A stretch of 64,000 nucleotides of DNA. It comes from Pomacea canaliculata (taxonomy: Eukaryota; Mollusca; Gastropoda; Architaenioglossa; Ampullariidae). The translations under genes and the position numbers were made by a program. Shown in pieces: positions 22,031-33,900 of this stretch. Each line of letters opens with the position of its first letter. The stretch's first letter is position 1. Below the pieces are notes generated by a model. It was not told the origin of the DNA. It saw nothing but the letters and a program-made list of their open reading frames with translations, and did not search any database. Location of the stretch: positions 29,637,184 to 29,701,183 of the forward strand of contig NC_037596.1 of NCBI RefSeq assembly GCF_003073045.1, written 5' to 3'.

Positions 22031-22360
22031 ATGGTTCAAATTTTAAAGTTCTATACTACATATAGACAATGTTTTGATAGACAGATGCAGACTTTGTCCT
22101 CTGATCTGTATTTTACAAATTGTTGCCAGAAAGAAGTATTTAGTACTTGCTTATATGAACAAATAAATGCCGTCCAAGCATCGAGTGAACTAAAAGAGAA
22201 TATTTTATTACTGATTGTCAAATTGTATTTTATGGTTCGTGCACACCACAAATGCAAGAAGTATATGGAAAAGTTTAAACTGTCAGCTCATACCTCAACA
22301 ACTAGACATAAGGGAAAGAGTCTCAAAGCTTTAATCTCAAATGTGTTGTTGCAAATTTAA
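22031..22360 (+). other. 109-codon open frame, possible transposase relic
   Basis: Lies in DNA unique to the gene 2 unit (about 21740-23150). The C-terminal part (LLIVKLYFMVRAHHKCK, then basic KSLKAL) resembles the end of some P-element/THAP-type transposases as I remember them; this is a weak match. No terminal repeats were identified. Confidence 0.25.
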
Positions 22361-23152
22361 TTTTGAAAATCCACTTCTATCCAGAATATGAGTCAATGAT
22401 CCGCACTCCTGAGCATACAGTGCTGTGATCTGGCACATACTCTACTTCCATCACCTAATCCGTTGTTATATTCTGTTGATTGAATAGTTTTTTGAAACAG
22501 AACAACTGATTCCTGGTTCCTTTTTTTGTCTGCCTCATGTTTTTTGTATGAGCTAATGTCTTTTCATACTGTCTGCTTTTAAAAGAAAATGCCAAGAACA
22601 AAAATATTTGGAAAAATGGAATTTAAAGGTATAATGATTGTAATTTTGTCATCTCTACTTCCCTAAACCTATGAGAATATTTATTGGTGTCACACATTTA
22701 ATACACACTTAGTTAACATAATATACATGTCTTTGTATTTCGATTGATTGATTTTTTGATATATATTATTTATTTATATTTATTATCCTTTATTTATATT
22801 AGCGCAAGATTAATATTGATTATAATGTTATAGTGCTAAATCCACCCTCCCTACTTTACATTGAGGCTATTTTCTGCTTAAAGAGAGACATTATACTTAT
22901 TGTGTCAGTGTCTTGGTTGAAAAAAGTAAAAACCTTCGAAGTTTAAGTTTATGTAGAAAATGGTTATCATTTATAAAATACTTTTTTGTATAATGGCTAA
23001 CTGGATTGTTTTAGCAAGCCTATGCACACAAAAAGCATTGGAATCTTCAGTATTATATATGTAAAGGAGTTTTACTTGATGTATATATATATATACAAAA
23101 AATTACAAATTTAAAATTGATCTGAAAGTTGATTCCGTGGTTTTTGTTTAGT

Positions 23153-23690
23153 TAAGCACTATATTCATGTAAACTGAAGAGATAGCAGTCAGTAATAAAG
23201 AAACATAGTACCCCATTCTTATCCTCTAATTGATACCCTGAGTGAAGTAACAATAAATGTAACATGCAGTGTTAAATGTTAACAGTCAGAAACTTATACC
23301 TCGTGTTAATAAAAGATGTTATTTTATTATTTATGCCCTTCACCCCTCCTGGGGCATAGGCCATAACAGTCTTAACTGTTTTCGATGTTTTGGTAGCAAG
23401 GATTTGTTTTACGGGGTGGGGGTGTGGCCCCACGCCCACCCCTCCTCCTTTTTCAGCCGGGCTTGGGACCGTCCTTGGCGGAGAATAAAAGATGTGTTAA
23501 GGGTAAAACTGCTGCTGTCAACGGTCTTAAAATGTAAACAAAGGTTATTATGCAACCTCTAATTATTGAAACAACAGTTACATTTTCTTTTATTATTATA
23601 AATGCTTTAGCGTAGCTACTGCTACTGTTGTTAACCAGTTGACATGAAATATAGTTGTCTTACTATGATTTGATGTCTAATAAATCTGTT
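23153..23690. repeat. Copy of 14.1-14.5 kb repeat with insertion
   Basis: Collinear with 14102-14480 except for the insertion at 23320-23483. Confidence 0.7.
23320..23483. mobile_element. Short insertion with 12-bp target duplication
   Basis: A 164-bp GC-richer insert flanked by AATAAAAGATGT at 23308-23319 and 23484-23495. The homologous unfilled site lies near 14245. It contains CCCTCCTGGGGCATAGGCC. Its length and the duplication suggest a SINE or other short retroposon; no A/B box was confirmed. Confidence 0.6.
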
Positions 23691-23699
23691 CTTTCTGTC

Positions 23700-25030
23700 C
23701 GTTAAACGGCACACTGAATTTTGTGTTCGGGGTGGGTGCGTCACGTGGTAAAGTGTGTGATGGACGTGTGAGTATTTTACCTTTGGTTTCCTGCAACTAA
23801 CGTCGACGTGGGTAATAAGGGTTAAGGTTAACTCTCACCCACGCGCTCGGATTGCCGCGGCCTGTTTTTATTTTTCAGTTAAAAACCATCAATCCTGCAA
23901 TACACGTGATGACAGGCGATGCAGTATGGTCATAAAACGCTGCCAGTGAATTAAGTGAGGTCTTTAACATGTTAAGTCCTGGGACAACCATTGTATGTAT
24001 TGTATTAAACATCAATGGTCTGTATATAAAAAGGAAAAATAAAGGAATAGGATTAACGAGCGTTTGAAAATGAAAATATGTGTTCAGGTCAATTGTGAGT
24101 AATAATTTCCTGTCAGAATAATATGTGCTTTTCAACTTACTGAGGAAAAAAATTCAGGTTCAGCAACCCACTATCAATCCAGCGTTTAGAAATCATGATA
24201 TAGTTTATATAGGCGGTGTTTTAACAAAACAGTTTCATATAAACTACACAGGACATCTATGGTGTTGTGACTATAGGTAAACCTGTCAGATTTCCAGCCG
24301 TCCTGTTAAACAAACACACACACACACACACATCTTACTTGTATATCCAACGGTGTGCCTACACAAAAAAGCAGACACGTGTTCACACGAGTGTGAGAGA
24401 AAAAAAGGCAACAATCTACTAAAAACTATTCAAGAAAAAGTAGGTCCTAAAGTCAGACATACAATCATCCCATGTGGTACTTGTATTCCAGACCCTGAGG
24501 CAAGAGAAGTAACACGAGCGGTATTCGGTGTCAAATGGGCTTATTAAACAGAAAACACGAGAAACTATAAACAGATAATTTGTTATAAGACAAGGTTGAC
24601 ACGAGGGATGGAGAGACTCACTGAGCTAAAATTATTTCAATAAATCAAGCAGGTGTGAAATGGTGTGGAGCCTCTAAATTGTCTTGCACATAACGGAATT
24701 CTTATCTGTAAGATCCCAATGGTTATATCCCTCGTACAGTCTTACCATATTGGATTCTTTATTCTGTCTTTTTATTTTGTAGTCACAAACACTGACAGCG
24801 TGATGCTTAACATTTATATATAACATTTCTATAGCTGCCAAGTTCTGGTTTTTGAGTGAATTTAATATTTATATAAGACACAATGCCTGTACATGTTTAC
24901 AGTTTAATCATTCCACAAAATAAACTGTTATTACACACCATTTAAGTTAGCATTACACAGTACATTTCTAGTGTGGAGTCCACGTCAGGATTAGTGTTTG
25001 ATAGGATACAACTCACAGCTAAAATCGAAA
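23700..25030. other. Intergenic DNA with repeat pieces
   Basis: Positions 24320-24560 recur in diverged form near 56000-56230 (shared CAGACC...GAGGCAA and GCGGTATTCGGTGTCAAA), and 24320-24380 resembles 15500-15570 and 38500-38580. No intact gene was recognised. Confidence 0.5.
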
Positions 25031-25039
25031 GGGATTAGT

Positions 25040-25830
25040 TTTGCATAAGGAAGGTGCCTTCTCAGTGCACGTTTAATGGATTCAATAGTGGATAGGTGGC
25101 GGATATGGAAAGGGAGAGAGTTCGATTGTTTCGCTGCACAATAACTAAAAATCCGGTGTCCACATGTTGTTCCGATGACAGAAGACGGTTTACAAAGAAA
25201 AAATATTGTCTAGCTGGGACCTAAGAGAAGAGAAGTTCAGACAAATAGTAAGGGAAGGTGCCAGCCAACGAAGGAAAAGACAGCATGGACAGTTTGTACT
25301 AGATACAAGAGCGATTGGGTAGCCATTGCAGACAGAAAAAGAAAGGAGTCACACGGACATGTTTCCTAGTTCCAAACACTGGACGTATAACACGCAGAAA
25401 CTTTTGAAACTTTTTAAAATTTTGAAACTTCTGAAACTTTTGAAACTTCTGAAATATTTAGTTCCCACGAATATTATGTGTAGCCGCATGCAGGACAAGC
25501 AGATTAAGGCCGTTAATCGTTTATCCGATTGTGTGATTTCTGAAGTCGATGAGATCAGGAACGAGGCGGCGTGAGCGTCGCTTGTCTCCACACTGACATC
25601 AACGAGAGCATTATCGACACGTCAGTGCTCCTTCCTGCTAACGATGCTCGGCTTTCACGCTGAAAGTGGCGATAAATACGAAAGCTTATTATGTGGAAAC
25701 TCTAGCATAGACTCCTGAGATGATTAGCTATTAGGATCGTTGACAGTAAAGTGGACAAGATAGAACAAATAATGTAGTTGGGACAAATGTTGGTGCAACG
25801 AAAAGTCTACGATACATTACATCGCATTTC
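25040..25830 (-). mobile_element. LINE-C 3'-end fragment, inverted
   Basis: On the minus strand, near 25040-25130, the frame reads NSLPFHIRHLSTIESIKRAL, the C-terminal motif of many LINE ORF2 proteins (normally WNSLP; Trp is lost here). Upstream DNA matches the 17.25-17.9 kb copy. Confidence 0.7.
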
Positions 25831-25887
25831 ATATTATCGTCATGCACACGTCATCCAGAGTTTATTTCGTCAGTTACTGAAGTAAGC

Positions 25888-25930
25888 TGACGTCAGCAGT
25901 GTGCTATATATAGCCCAGTCAGACATGTTG
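25888..25930 (+). promoter_or_regulatory. CRE palindrome plus TATA box
   Basis: TGACGTCA at 25888-25895, then CTATATATAGC at about 25904-25914, followed by CCAGTCAGACATGTTGAGC. The same arrangement (CRE, TATTTATAG, CCAGTCAGACATGTTGAGC) occurs at 43247-43295. Spacing fits a core promoter. Its transcript is unknown. Confidence 0.45.
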
Positions 25931-26027
25931 AGCATTTAAAATCTTTCAGACTTCGTGGGATACAGTTTAAGCTACTGTGACATAAAACTGTTATTAGTTT
26001 ATCATTTAGTTACAATACACAACACTG

Positions 26028-26123
26028 ATGCCTCGACAGTGCGTTAATACCGACGACAATGTTTGCAGTCCCCATGATGTCGAGGAAGCCAATCGACCAC
26101 ACAAATTACCAGCTAAGGAATAA
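26028..26123 (+). other. 31-codon open frame behind the CRE/TATA motif
   Basis: ATG about 115 bp after the TATA box; the product starts MPRQCVNTDDNVCSP and ends with TAA. The copy at 43.3 kb does not keep it. It could be the first exon of a lost or mobile gene, or chance. Confidence 0.2.
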
Positions 26124-26129
26124 AAATGT

Positions 26130-27540
26130 GACCCCTTAAAGAACCGGGAAAAGTAAGAAAAAGATAGGTATACTCCTCACAAAGTAAGTTGTGCAGGTAA
26201 TACAAAAGTTCATTGACAAGCAATGTGTTGTGATATATTAAGCATTAGACAACATATATGTGTGTATAGTGTCTCAGGATGAAGACAGCAAACATTTAAA
26301 CGTGGCAGCATGTCTTCATGACAATGTTAACAGTTAATTTTATGTCAGTATGATAAGCATTTTTCTACTGAGTGTGGAACTTTGTCATTGGAAGATGACA
26401 GTATAAAATGTATATTGTGATCATTGTATATTGTGCTGCATCCAACCCTTTTAAATGTTTACATTCAGCTGAGGAAACTGGGGAAAGTTGTCTGCACTAA
26501 ACCGACTGATGAACTCTGATGCCACTTATGTTTGGGGCTCAGCCATGTGTGACGAGTAGAATTCCTTTTTCTGAAAATATTGAGAGCTCTGAAGTTCACA
26601 ATGTCCGGATTTATTTGTGGTTTATGACAAAAATATTACAAGGTGGATTTGGTGACAAAGATATTTTCCTAAATGATTTCTTGCCTTTACTCCAAAAACT
26701 TATCAACTTAATGAAACGAAGATGAAACGAACTTCATTAGGGTTTAAAAGTCTAAGGAACTTCCTTGTGTTTGCACATTTTGCTTCTATCAGTGCTTTCG
26801 ATGGAGTCTCAAGGATTTGAGGTAAGTGATCGCCTGCAAACATCATCAGCAAGTCTGGGCATGATTACGATTATACTATCCGGCTTTTTTTTTAAGGATT
26901 GAGGACATTAGTACTGAGACAATAAGATTAAAAGATAAGCTTGGTCACAGGAAAGCTTGCAGAATAAACCTACAGAATTTAAATTAACGTTGTGGGTCTT
27001 TGTGAAACGCCATTGCTATAGATACCCACCAACCCCCGATAGATAGAATTTAATTTTTCTTTTAAACAAAGACATCAAAATTCTAATGTGTATTGTAGCT
27101 GTGGTAATTTCCAGTCAGCACAGATTTTCTGAGTTTTGTCGTACTGTCAATGGAAACATCATCCTTTCCGTTAAAGAGGCCACTGCTATTACATCATTAA
27201 AGATGAGCGTTGTCCTACGAATTTAATGAGAGCCCCCATAAACTTCAGCTGGGACATTGTCATTACAATTGTGCTATGTGTTCGTTAAGATGTAATCGAC
27301 TTCCTTTCTATTCAATATAAATAAACCATGGCTGTTGATGGTCCTATGTGAAAACAATACATGACTTGCATTGATCCGAATCATACACCTGTCAACACCA
27401 CATTTTAAGGTAGTTTCCTACAAAAAAGTCTACGAAAGAAGCGAAAGTGAATAACCTCATACATATGTTCAGGACATAATAGGGCTATGTTAAATACACC
27501 TGCACCTATAGGGGTGACAAAATGTCAAACAAGCGTTTAG
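26130..27540. repeat. Gene 3 5' flank, duplicated before gene 6
   Basis: Collinear with about 59830-61240. Includes the 26.9-27.45 kb segment related to 1480-2034. Short open frames here are not conserved in the other copy. Confidence 0.65.
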
Positions 27541-27559
27541 ACTATAATTATAAATAAGA

Positions 27560-27920
27560 ACCAATCAGACAGCTGGGTTTTGTGAGGCGTATCTTTAAAC
27601 TGCTTAATTGACAACAAATGACCAAACTTTGTCGATTGAGATTCAGTGCATTCGTGTTGTCTTGAGGAAATGCATCTGTGTGAGCCAACACCTCGATGCT
27701 TAGGTAATATCCACAAATCCACTATCCACATGTTAAATTATGCGTTTTCCCTCTATCACATAAACAGTGGGACACAAGTCTTTGGAAAATCCTTTTCCCG
27801 TTATTAACATCCTTGTTGTCTGACTTTAAGCATCCACACTGCGGTCTGTGCTCAGTGTCAGCTTTCCAGCCAGACTCTCCTCACATCCTCGTCTTCCTGC
27901 AAGACATCGCAGCTAACATC
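27560..27920 (+). promoter_or_regulatory. Gene 3 promoter-proximal region and leader
   Basis: CCAAT box ACCAATCAG at 27560-27568, then CAGCTGGGTTTT and ATCTTTAAAC. The leader 27835-27920 is identical to genes 1, 2 and 5. Confidence 0.55.
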
Positions 27921-30900
27921 ATGATGCGCTCAGTCCTCAGTGTCTGTGTGATGTTTACTCTTCTACTACAAGGTTTGAGTAAGTACTCAATTACACTTTG
28001 TCTTAATATCGTTATCCTATGATGCTGCAACAAGACCATGCCATCCCCTGTAGTACTCGTGTGATGACCGACCTTTACAGCATCAGTAAAGTCAGCGGCT
28101 AGACTGTAGTATCACGTGACCCCGATTAGGCTCCTAACAAGGTCACTGTCATCTCACTGAAGGTATCAACACCATCTGTGACAGAAGCAACTCATCAGCA
28201 AGGGGAATAATGTAACCTAGGACGACATTTGAATTCTCAGCTGGAATGTTGGTGGAGTTTTACCCTTACTAGGTATCACGGACTTTGTTGAATACCTATA
28301 GTAGTTTGATGTGCTATGTGTAACTGACAGTATATTGAGACCAGCCTCCAGTTACACAACTTTATTGACTCTTGTTTGTATTTTGCTCCGACTAAGAAAC
28401 TGAGATGTTATTTTGATGTAATCACGACAAGGATGCCGTTCAATCTGTTTAATGTTTTAGATTACTTCTGTGCATCCAACGAACTGTGTAAGGAAGAGAC
28501 CCTGTATTATTTAAAAGTCGAAAATAGTGTAGTCAGACCATCTGCCAGTCTCACACGAACAGACCGCGAGAACCCACGTGGAAATGGAAAATAGACAGAA
28601 AAAGTAGTGTGGCACGGTGACAGGGTAAAGCTTTTTTAAAGCAGCACTGAACACGGGAAAAACCAGACACGAACTTGAAAATGCGTCTTCCAAAATAGAA
28701 CAAAATGTCAATAAAGCAGTTAGTCTACTCGTGAACTGCCTACAGCAAGCGGCGACGTGTAGCAGGTAAAGGGTTTTTACAGGTAACCGCAGAAAGCAAC
28801 CAGACTGGTTTGACCAAGAATGTACACAGGCATAAAATCGGCTAAATCTTGTTTACGTAAATACAGATGTCAAAGTACGGACCAGTCTTTATCAATCTGT
28901 AGAGGCAAGGCAACAGTACTGGAGGCTAGTAAAGGAGAAAAAGAGAAGATATAAAAAGGTAAAAGCAGAGAATTTAACAAAGCCAATCAGTTACCCCAAA
29001 CTGTTTTGGAAAGTAATAAAATCATGTTTGGGTAACACAGGGTTAAAGTATTACAAAACATGAATGGATGAATCACTTTAAAGACGTTTACCAAGATTAG
29101 AACCCTCATATACCTGAAGTAGACTGCACAAATTTTGATAATCAGCCTGGAATAGAGGAACACGATGAGACCATGAGAGAGAGCGAGGTACATACCGCAA
29201 TACGAAACCTCAAGTCGCAAAGCGTGTGGCACAGAGAAAGTGTTAGTATTAGCCGATGAACAGGTATTTGGCTTTTTAACTAAACACTTTTAGTCAATTT
29301 TTGCTAGCTGGAAATGTATATGTATATAACAGGAAGCTATAATTGTAACCATCTATAAGAAAGGCGATCACGAGAGCTACACGAGTAACTACAGAGTTAT
29401 CTCCCTTCTAATGGTCTCATGCGTCGGTGTCTTTTATTACTTTTATGTTCGACATAGTTACAATGTAATATAGAGAGGTTTATATAAAGCAAGGAAGGTG
29501 CTTTCTCTGAAATGTCTAATACATTTACTTATTTATCCTAGAATAGAAAAAACATTTTTTATTGTTAGTTACAGGACATGATAGTGTTGTACGTTAATCA
29601 ACAGAGGAACAGACAAGTTTTGATTTTCAAGTCTGTAGGTAATAAGATTTGCTGTAACTCGTTACTAATTCCCTTTTATGGTTGATTAGATGCACAGGGT
29701 AAAGTCCGGCTTGTGAATGGAACTGCCCCGTGGAATGGTGTCCTTGAGATGTTGTACAGAGGAACGTGGGGCCAAGTGTGTATCTATGGGATTAGGAAAC
29801 AAGAGGCGCAGGTGGTCTGCAGGATGCTGGGCTTCAACACGTGTGTAATGTTTTGTGATCTTGCGCTTATATGCTGTGCAGTTATATTTGTTTATTCATG
29901 TTATACTCTCGATAAACAGATGATATACTACAGTTTCTTAAGCGGTCATTTCACTTTCGTCTTATTCTAACCACTGAGCTCCATACCGATTCGAGATAAT
30001 CTTTTTATATAAGATACAATAAGAAAAAAATGTTGATGCAGAGGCATTTGTGTGTCTGTGTGTAAGTGTGCCATTTGTTTACAAACATTAAAAGGGACAA
30101 TTAAGTAATATCAAAAGCAAGTAGAGATACAAAAATGCAGGGTTGTCCATGGGACATATTTTTCTATCCCATCCCAGCCCATCCCATGGGACGTTTCCCA
30201 TGGTAATAACATTCCTATGGACAACACTGCGCATTGCACACATGTTAACAAAGTCATGGCATAATGAAACTGGAATAAAAAAGTATTTTTCCTGTGCTTA
30301 AAAAGTCTGACAATGCAAATTTCAGCGTAAATTTATTTTACAATATCAAGTATCGACTACCATGGGAAATAAAAATGTGTGCTGTCCCATCCCATCCCAT
30401 GGGACTTTTCCCATGGGATTCCCATTCCTATGGACAACACTGCAAAAATGAAACAAGTTCTTAAATATGTCGTTTGTACTGATTAAAAAAAAATATTGAC
30501 TAACTTTGTCTATAAGTAAAATCAGATAATAAAAGCAATGCGCCTGCATGTATATGCAAATTGTTTTCTTAAAAATGTGTTGATTTTGACTGCATCTAGT
30601 CTGTATCTATTAAAATAAGTCGGTACATTCTATAGATAAAACCAGACAAATGCACAAACATACCTTTCGTCAAACAGGTCGCACGTTTTCACCACATCGC
30701 TATTAATAGACAGTGTGAGCTACAACTATATCATATTTGACAACCTGAGGTGTACAGGCGAGGAGACCAGCTTAGAGAAGTGTAGTGATACAGAGATTAT
30801 CAGTGACCCCTGGTGCCCCTATGTCGTTGGTATCACCTGCAACTCACGTAAGAATGTGCTGTTTCTATTCTGTTGTTTGCTGTGTCGCATTATGTATCCT

Positions 30901-33900
30901 AAAATAGAGAAAAAGAAACATTGACACATTTACCATTTTTATGCAAGAATTCTTTACAAAAGAGATGTAAACAATGCAAGAATATCTAGATATTAGACAC
31001 AACACATGATGTATTTTCACAACAATTAAAGTGTTAAGACTTTACAATATTGCAACGCATCTTAATTATGTAAGTGATTTTTGTCTTTTTGTTGATATAG
31101 AAACTGTTTTGTCTGCACAGATACTGAAGTGGCAATACACATGTCGGCAAACTTAAAAAGATAGTGAATATCTGACGGCTTGTTACAGAAAACATACAGG
31201 TGCGATTGAACTTCATCAGTGGTCAGGTAGAGATAGACATCGGAGGTGGTCATTGGGGGACAATGTGTGTGTCGACTGACAACATTGCCAGGGTCGTCTG
31301 TAGACAGCTCGGCTTACCATGGTAAGTTCTTTTCTCCTGTTAGTGAACGAGTCTGTAAAAGGATGATGTATAGTTTCTACTGAAATAACACAGTTTAAGG
31401 GAATGAACTATCAACCTTGCTAATTATTAATGTTGATTTTGAAACTTTACATTTTACACACACAGCTAAACACATGTCTAAAAATGTTCACCTGTTACTC
31501 CATCCATCCATTTATTCTTTACTTTCAATCTATCCCTATCCCTTTAAAACGAAAATGTTTTACATGAGTTACTTCAGGTTTAACAAAATAGATCTTATAT
31601 ATTTATATAGTGGAATAAATAAACGCCTGTAATAAAGTTGTTATGGTCTCATTAAGAGTATATCTATCTACATAAATACTGATCTATGAATGCTGACTGT
31701 CGTCTGAATTATACCATGATCTTTTTATTTATCTAACATTGCACGATACGCATGCAGAGCATAAATGTACTTCTGAATAAAGAACACTTGAAGCATTTTA
31801 ATTAGGCATTAATAATTATCAGAACAATTGTTTTAAGCAAAAGGTATTCTGCAATGTTTAGGCTTGGTGCGAGGACTTTTGTAAATGAATACGTTGACAT
31901 CGATGGTGATTTGTCATCTTGCCTTGGGAATGAGACTAGCATCGCTGAGTGTCAAGATGAGATGTCTAGTGTCGGACCCTGCCTGGATTACACCATCATT
32001 TGCAGTAACTGTAAGAACTTCTATTTTATAAAAGTAAAACTCATCAACGTCTGTACAATCTGTATGCTAGGTTTAACAAATAAAACTACATGTTTTGCAT
32101 ATGAAATACAGAAATAAAATATTGTAACTGTTTCCAGTCTCATGTTCGACTAATGTCCTAAATCTGTTCCGCAAAATAAAGCCAACTAAAGGGATGCAAC
32201 TTTTTATGAAAAAAAAAAGACCGCTACTACTGCCTATTTAACAGTATATGTTTTACTTTATTATTCTATTTTCATTTGAAATTGTTTTATAATCTAATTT
32301 TTTTTTTTGAAAATGTACTCGGTGATATGTCTTATCTATATACTCCTACCTTTTCATACATGTTATTATAAACCTTTCTTAACCTTGCTGTTTTTTTGTT
32401 TTTATTTTTGCCGCCACTTCATTCAATAATGTTAAGTTTCAGTCTCAGTCACACCTGATATAATTTTAGGACCTAACGAAAGGGTATGATAAAGATCGTT
32501 TATGTTAAATAAAGAAATTGACTGTTCACAAAACAAACTAATAACTTTCATTATTTTAATGCCGTGAGGAAAAAAAGGGGGGCATAGTTGCAACATTTAG
32601 CTTTGCTAAAGAGACGTTTGTTCATTATAAAATATTTAGTCACCAAAGAGAGATGGAGAGAGAGAGAGAGAGAAATATAGATTTCATTATACATTTTGCT
32701 TAAGAACGTGTAATAAGGAGCGGAAAGATGAGGTAGTTGGCGACATCTTTCTGCGGAGGCGAATTAATTTTTAGTTTAATTTCGCTAAAAGTTTGAATTG
32801 TTTTTTACAGATCTTGTCAACATCCATACAAACAGTAGCAGATATCCTTTAATGGAGGAAACAAATGCTACTTTGAAGTGTGCGAGCAATAATCAGTCTG
32901 GTGTAGTAAAGTACACGTGGCCAGAAAATGCAGGCGGGTTCCCTGATGGCAGTAGCCTGATCATCACTAGAGTGACCAGGGAACATCATGGAAGCCGAGT
33001 GAAGTGTGAGGCGATGTACAGTGATGGTGAAGTTGTCTCCAGTGACACACTGCAATTACAGGTTTACTGTGAGTATTGGGATCCAACGACAATGAATGTC
33101 ATGAATAAGGCTACTTAGTCATCGACAGCATATAGTGTCTTTACGCAAATGAGTTTCAAGTTTATCATCTAACAGAAAAAAGTGCTTCATGTACAAGCTG
33201 CATACCTTGATCTTCTTTCTCTTTTTTTTATAACCTACGTGTAAAGTTAAGAGTGCTTGTATGTTTATATGTGTAGCCGACAGAAACTGCTACTTTTGGT
33301 TGCAGATAGATGTTAGTAAGTAAAAACGAAGACACTTGCCTGATGTATAGATGATACTTGAGACGAATCACGTTCTATCGGCTTGTTTACAGATCGCCCG
33401 GTTATCAGGATAACACGGAGTGATAATCAGGGTCAGCCACTGTCCACCTACTCTGAGGTCATCAAGGGTCAGAATGTGACGTTTGTGTGTGACGCTGACA
33501 GCAACCCGCCTCCTGCTTCCATCACGTGGTCAGGGAAAGTAAACAGCACTACTGGGGAGCTACACATCATAGCAGCACAGCAGACGACACACGACGGTAA
33601 CTACACCTGTACCGTGGTCACTCAGACAGATGATGATGATCGTCTACCACTGATGACATCTTACCAATCTGCATTCATCGTGAAAGGTATTCTTAACTTT
33701 ACCTTCTGTTTTTCTTTATCTTATGATTGCGTTATTTACACCTTAAACATATTTCTTTGTGTATTTGTCCATAAAGTTTAATTAACTTGGAAAACAAACT
33801 AATTGTATGTACGAAATATCTAGAAAAAATGTAACTTTTACGCTTAGTACATTTTGTATGGAGCAAAAAGACATAAGGTAAGCAGAACTTTTTCCTGCAC

